This document shows positions 6,085-7,983 of a DNA stretch of 7,983 nt, one piece after another. Under the pieces are notes generated by a model, which saw only the letters and a program-made list of their open reading frames with translations, was not told where the DNA came from and made no database searches. The stretch spans positions 1-7,983 of the forward strand of contig CAJMOV010000082.1 of NCBI GenBank assembly GCA_905215125.1. Reading direction: 5' to 3'. Both the position numbers and the translations under genes were made by a program. The DNA is from an uncultured bacterium. GTDB lineage: Bacteria; Bacillota; Clostridia; Oscillospirales; Butyricicoccaceae. Every line of letters starts with the position of its first letter. Positions within the stretch are counted from its first letter, which is position 1.

Positions 6085-7935
6085 CTATTTGACCAGTCTG
6101 TTGATGAGTTCGTCCGACGCGACGTAGGGAATGGTGATGTGGGCAGCCTTGCCGCTCTTCTGGTTATAGAGGGCGCTCGTCTCAATAGACGCTTCGTTGC
6201 GGGCCCAGGCGCGGCGGGCGACGCCGCCCATGACGTCCCACATCATGGCGCTGCGGATGGTATCGTCGGCGCGGCGCGAGCCGTCGAGCACAAGGCCAAA
6301 GCCGCCGTTGATGGACTTGCCGATGCCGACGCCGCCGCCGTTGTGCAGGGCGCACAGGCTCATGCCGCGCGCGGCGTTGCCGGCGAAGCACTGCACCGCC
6401 ATGTCGGCCATGACGTTGGACCCGTCCTTGATGTTGGCCGTCTCGCGGAAGGGGGAATCGGCGCCGGAGACGTCATGATGATCCCTGCCCAGCATGACGG
6501 GGCCGATTTCACCGTTGCGCACCATTTCGTTAAAGCGCAGGGCAATGCGGGTGCGGCCCTCGGCGTCCTGATACAGGATGCGGGCCTGTGTGCCGACGAC
6601 GAGACGGTTTTCCTTGGCGTCGCGGATCCAGATGTAGTTGTCGCGGTCCTGGAAGCGGCGCTCGGGGTCGATGCAGTCCATGGCCGCCTTGTCGGTCTTG
6701 TCGAGATCCTCCGGCCTGCCCGACAGGCAGACCCAGCGGAAGGGGCCGTAGCCGTAATCAAACAGCATGGGGCCCATGATATCCTCGACGTAGGAGGGAT
6801 AGATAAACCCGTCCTTTTCATCGACGCCGTTTTTGGAGATTTCCATGACGCCGGCGTCAAAGACGGCCTTCATAAAGGAGTTGCCGTAGTCAAAGAAGTA
6901 GGTGCCGGCCGCCGTCAGGCGCTTGATGGCCTCGAAGTGCCGGCGCAGCGAGACGTCGACCAGCCTTGCGAAGCCCTCGCGGTCGGAGTGCAGCATCTCG
7001 GTGCGCTGCTCGAACGTCAGCCCAACGGGGCAGTAGCCGCCGTTGTAGGCGTTATGGCAGGAGGTCTGATCGCTCAGAAGGTCGATGTGAAAGCCGGTAT
7101 CGGCCGCCCGTTCCAGCAGATCGACGATGTTGCCGTGATAGGCGATGGAAATGCTCTTTTTGTTTTTGACGCAGTCGGACGCGAGGGAAAAGACCTCGTC
7201 CAGATTGTCCGAGATATGCTCGACCCAGCCCTGGTTGTAGCGGGTTTCGATGCGGGAACGGTCGACCTCGGCAAAGATGCCGACGGCGCGGGCGATGTTG
7301 GCCGCCTTGGGCTGCGCGCCGCTCATGCCGCCCAGGCCCGAGGAGACGAAGACCCGCCCGGTCAGATCACCCTGGTCAGGCACGCCGAGGTATTTGCGCC
7401 CGGCGTTTAAGATGGTGTTGAACGTGCCGTGGACGATGCCCTGCGGGCCGATGTACATCCAGCCGCCGGCCGTCATCTGCCCGTAGTTGGCAACGCCCAT
7501 CTGCTCGGCGACCTCCCAGTCCTTCAGGTTGTCGAACATGCCGACCATAAGCGCGTTGGTCAGGATGACGCGGGGCGCTTCCGGCCGCGAGGGGAAGAGA
7601 CCGACGGGATGGCCCGATTCGATGACCAGCGTCTGGTCCTGCGTCAGCTCTTCCAGGTATTTTTTGATGAGGCGGTATTGCAGCCAGTTCTGGCAGGGCT
7701 GGCCCGTTTCGCCGTAGGTGACCAGCTCATAGGGGTAAAGGGCGATTTCAAAATCGAGGTTGTTGTCGATCATGACCTGAAAGGCCTTGCCCTCGATGCA
7801 CTTGCCCTTGTATTCGTCGATGGGCCTGCCGTAAATGCGCCCGGCGGGGCGGTAGCGGTAGGCGTAGACGCGGCCGCGGGTGCGCAGCTCTTCCAAAAAC
7901 TCGGGCGCGAGGGTCTCGTGCAGCTCTTCGCCAAT
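6085..7935 (-). CDS. hutU: Urocanate hydratase (long type), N-terminus missing
   Basis: The enzyme adds water to urocanate to give 4-imidazolone-5-propionate, using tightly bound NAD+ as an electrophile. Counting from the TTG at 7894-7896 there are 603 residues. Visible family blocks are Y-G-Q-M-T-A-G-G-W-M-Y-I-G-P-Q-G (138-153), the NAD-binding G-L-G-G-M-S-G-A-Q (187-195), F-N-E-M-V-R-N-G-E (455-463), G-R-D-H-H-D (470-475) and H-N-G-G-G-V-G-I-G (518-526). The sequence follows the long urocanase type (about 660-680 residues by my recollection of the family) rather than the 550-residue Pseudomonas/Bacillus type. Homology does not start at the TTG. The frame continues upstream with family-like residues E-E-L-H-E-T-L-A-P-E-F-L to about 7932, then meets a TAA at 7936-7938. 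About 65-75 N-terminal residues are therefore absent, and no ATG or GTG with a ribosome binding site exists in the remainder. The TTG is an artefactual start. The gene is either broken or cut by a junction near the window edge. Confidence 0.93.
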   Translation of the reverse strand: MGEELHETLAPEFLEELRTRGRVYAYRYRPAGRIYGRPIDEYKGKCIEGKAFQVMIDNNLDFEIALYPYELVTYGETGQPCQNWLQYRLIKKYLEELTQDQTLVIESGHPVGLFPSRPEAPRVILTNALMVGMFDNLKDWEVAEQMGVANYGQMTAGGWMYIGPQGIVHGTFNTILNAGRKYLGVPDQGDLTGRVFVSSGLGGMSGAQPKAANIARAVGIFAEVDRSRIETRYNQGWVEHISDNLDEVFSLASDCVKNKKSISIAYHGNIVDLLERAADTGFHIDLLSDQTSCHNAYNGGYCPVGLTFEQRTEMLHSDREGFARLVDVSLRRHFEAIKRLTAAGTYFFDYGNSFMKAVFDAGVMEISKNGVDEKDGFIYPSYVEDIMGPMLFDYGYGPFRWVCLSGRPEDLDKTDKAAMDCIDPERRFQDRDNYIWIRDAKENRLVVGTQARILYQDAEGRTRIALRFNEMVRNGEIGPVMLGRDHHDVSGADSPFRETANIKDGSNVMADMAVQCFAGNAARGMSLCALHNGGGVGIGKSINGGFGLVLDGSRRADDTIRSAMMWDVMGGVARRAWARNEASIETSALYNQKSGKAAHITIPYVASDELINRLVK

Positions 7936-7983
7936 TTAGGCACTTATATTCGTGGTGAAGAGGCTTTGGATGGTCTTGAAACT
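7936..7983. other. Edge segment unlike the rest of the window
   Basis: These bases do not continue hutU: all three minus-strand frames give peptides without resemblance to the expected urocanase N-terminus, and the hutU frame is stopped. G+C in 7933-7983 is 20 of 51 bases, against 33 of 51 in the adjacent 7882-7932. On the plus strand one frame is open to the edge (N-L-G-T-Y-I-R-G-E-E-A-L-D-G-L-E-T) and uses A/T-ending codons (TTA, ATT, CGT, GGT, CTT, ACT) unlike the neighbouring genes. It could be part of an unrelated gene joined here, but it is too short to identify. Confidence 0.5.

Noticed and set aside
5902..7410. Plus-strand open frame of 502 codons opposite ftcD and hutU
   Set aside because: It runs across two genes and the intergenic hairpin with no family resemblance; codon-bias artefact.
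7894..7896. TTG as the true start of hutU
   Set aside because: Family-like residues continue upstream of it for about 12 codons and there is no ribosome binding site; it is a chance alternative codon.
1..7983. CRISPR arrays, tRNA or rRNA genes, insertion sequences, new defence system
   Set aside because: No regularly spaced repeats, RNA-gene hallmarks, transposase or unexplained gene block; apart from the two edges the window is fully explained by metabolic genes and short operon gaps.

Overview
The window is a GC-rich stretch in which every supported gene lies on the minus strand, so it reads from right to left. It holds most of a histidine-utilisation (hut) operon of the glutamate formimidoyltransferase / tetrahydrofolate type. 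The AGGAGG-like ribosome binding sites, the short-spaced operon and the long-type urocanase suggest a GC-rich anaerobic member of the Bacillota (Clostridia-like). That placement is inferred from gene content, not from a marker gene.

The layout in transcription order is: urocanate hydratase hutU (right edge, N-terminus broken), an 82-base gap with a perfect GNRA-loop hairpin, glutamate formimidoyltransferase ftcD, imidazolonepropionase hutI, formate-tetrahydrofolate ligase fhs, and a formimidoyl-THF cyclodeaminase/cyclohydrolase fchA. The last four genes are separated by only 10 to 23 bases, with ribosome binding sites in or next to the preceding stop codons. A strong stem-loop with flanking A/T tracts directly after fchA closes the operon. 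Next comes a separate gene for a cytoplasmic class-C-beta-lactamase-like serine hydrolase, closed by a second strong terminator at the left edge.

Together the five enzymes take urocanate to imidazolonepropionate (HutU), to N-formimidoylglutamate (HutI), to glutamate plus 5-formimidoyl-THF (FtcD), and to 5,10-methenyl-THF plus ammonia (FchA). Once the carbon is 10-formyl-THF, Fhs running in reverse can release formate and make ATP. Histidine ammonia-lyase (hutH), a regulator, a transporter and folD are not in the window.

The last roughly 50 bases at the right edge do not fit the rest. The reading frame of hutU hits a stop just where family homology stops, and base composition drops sharply, which suggests a rearrangement or an assembly junction. 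I found no RNA genes, CRISPR arrays or insertion sequences, and nothing that clearly amounts to a new defence or mobile system.
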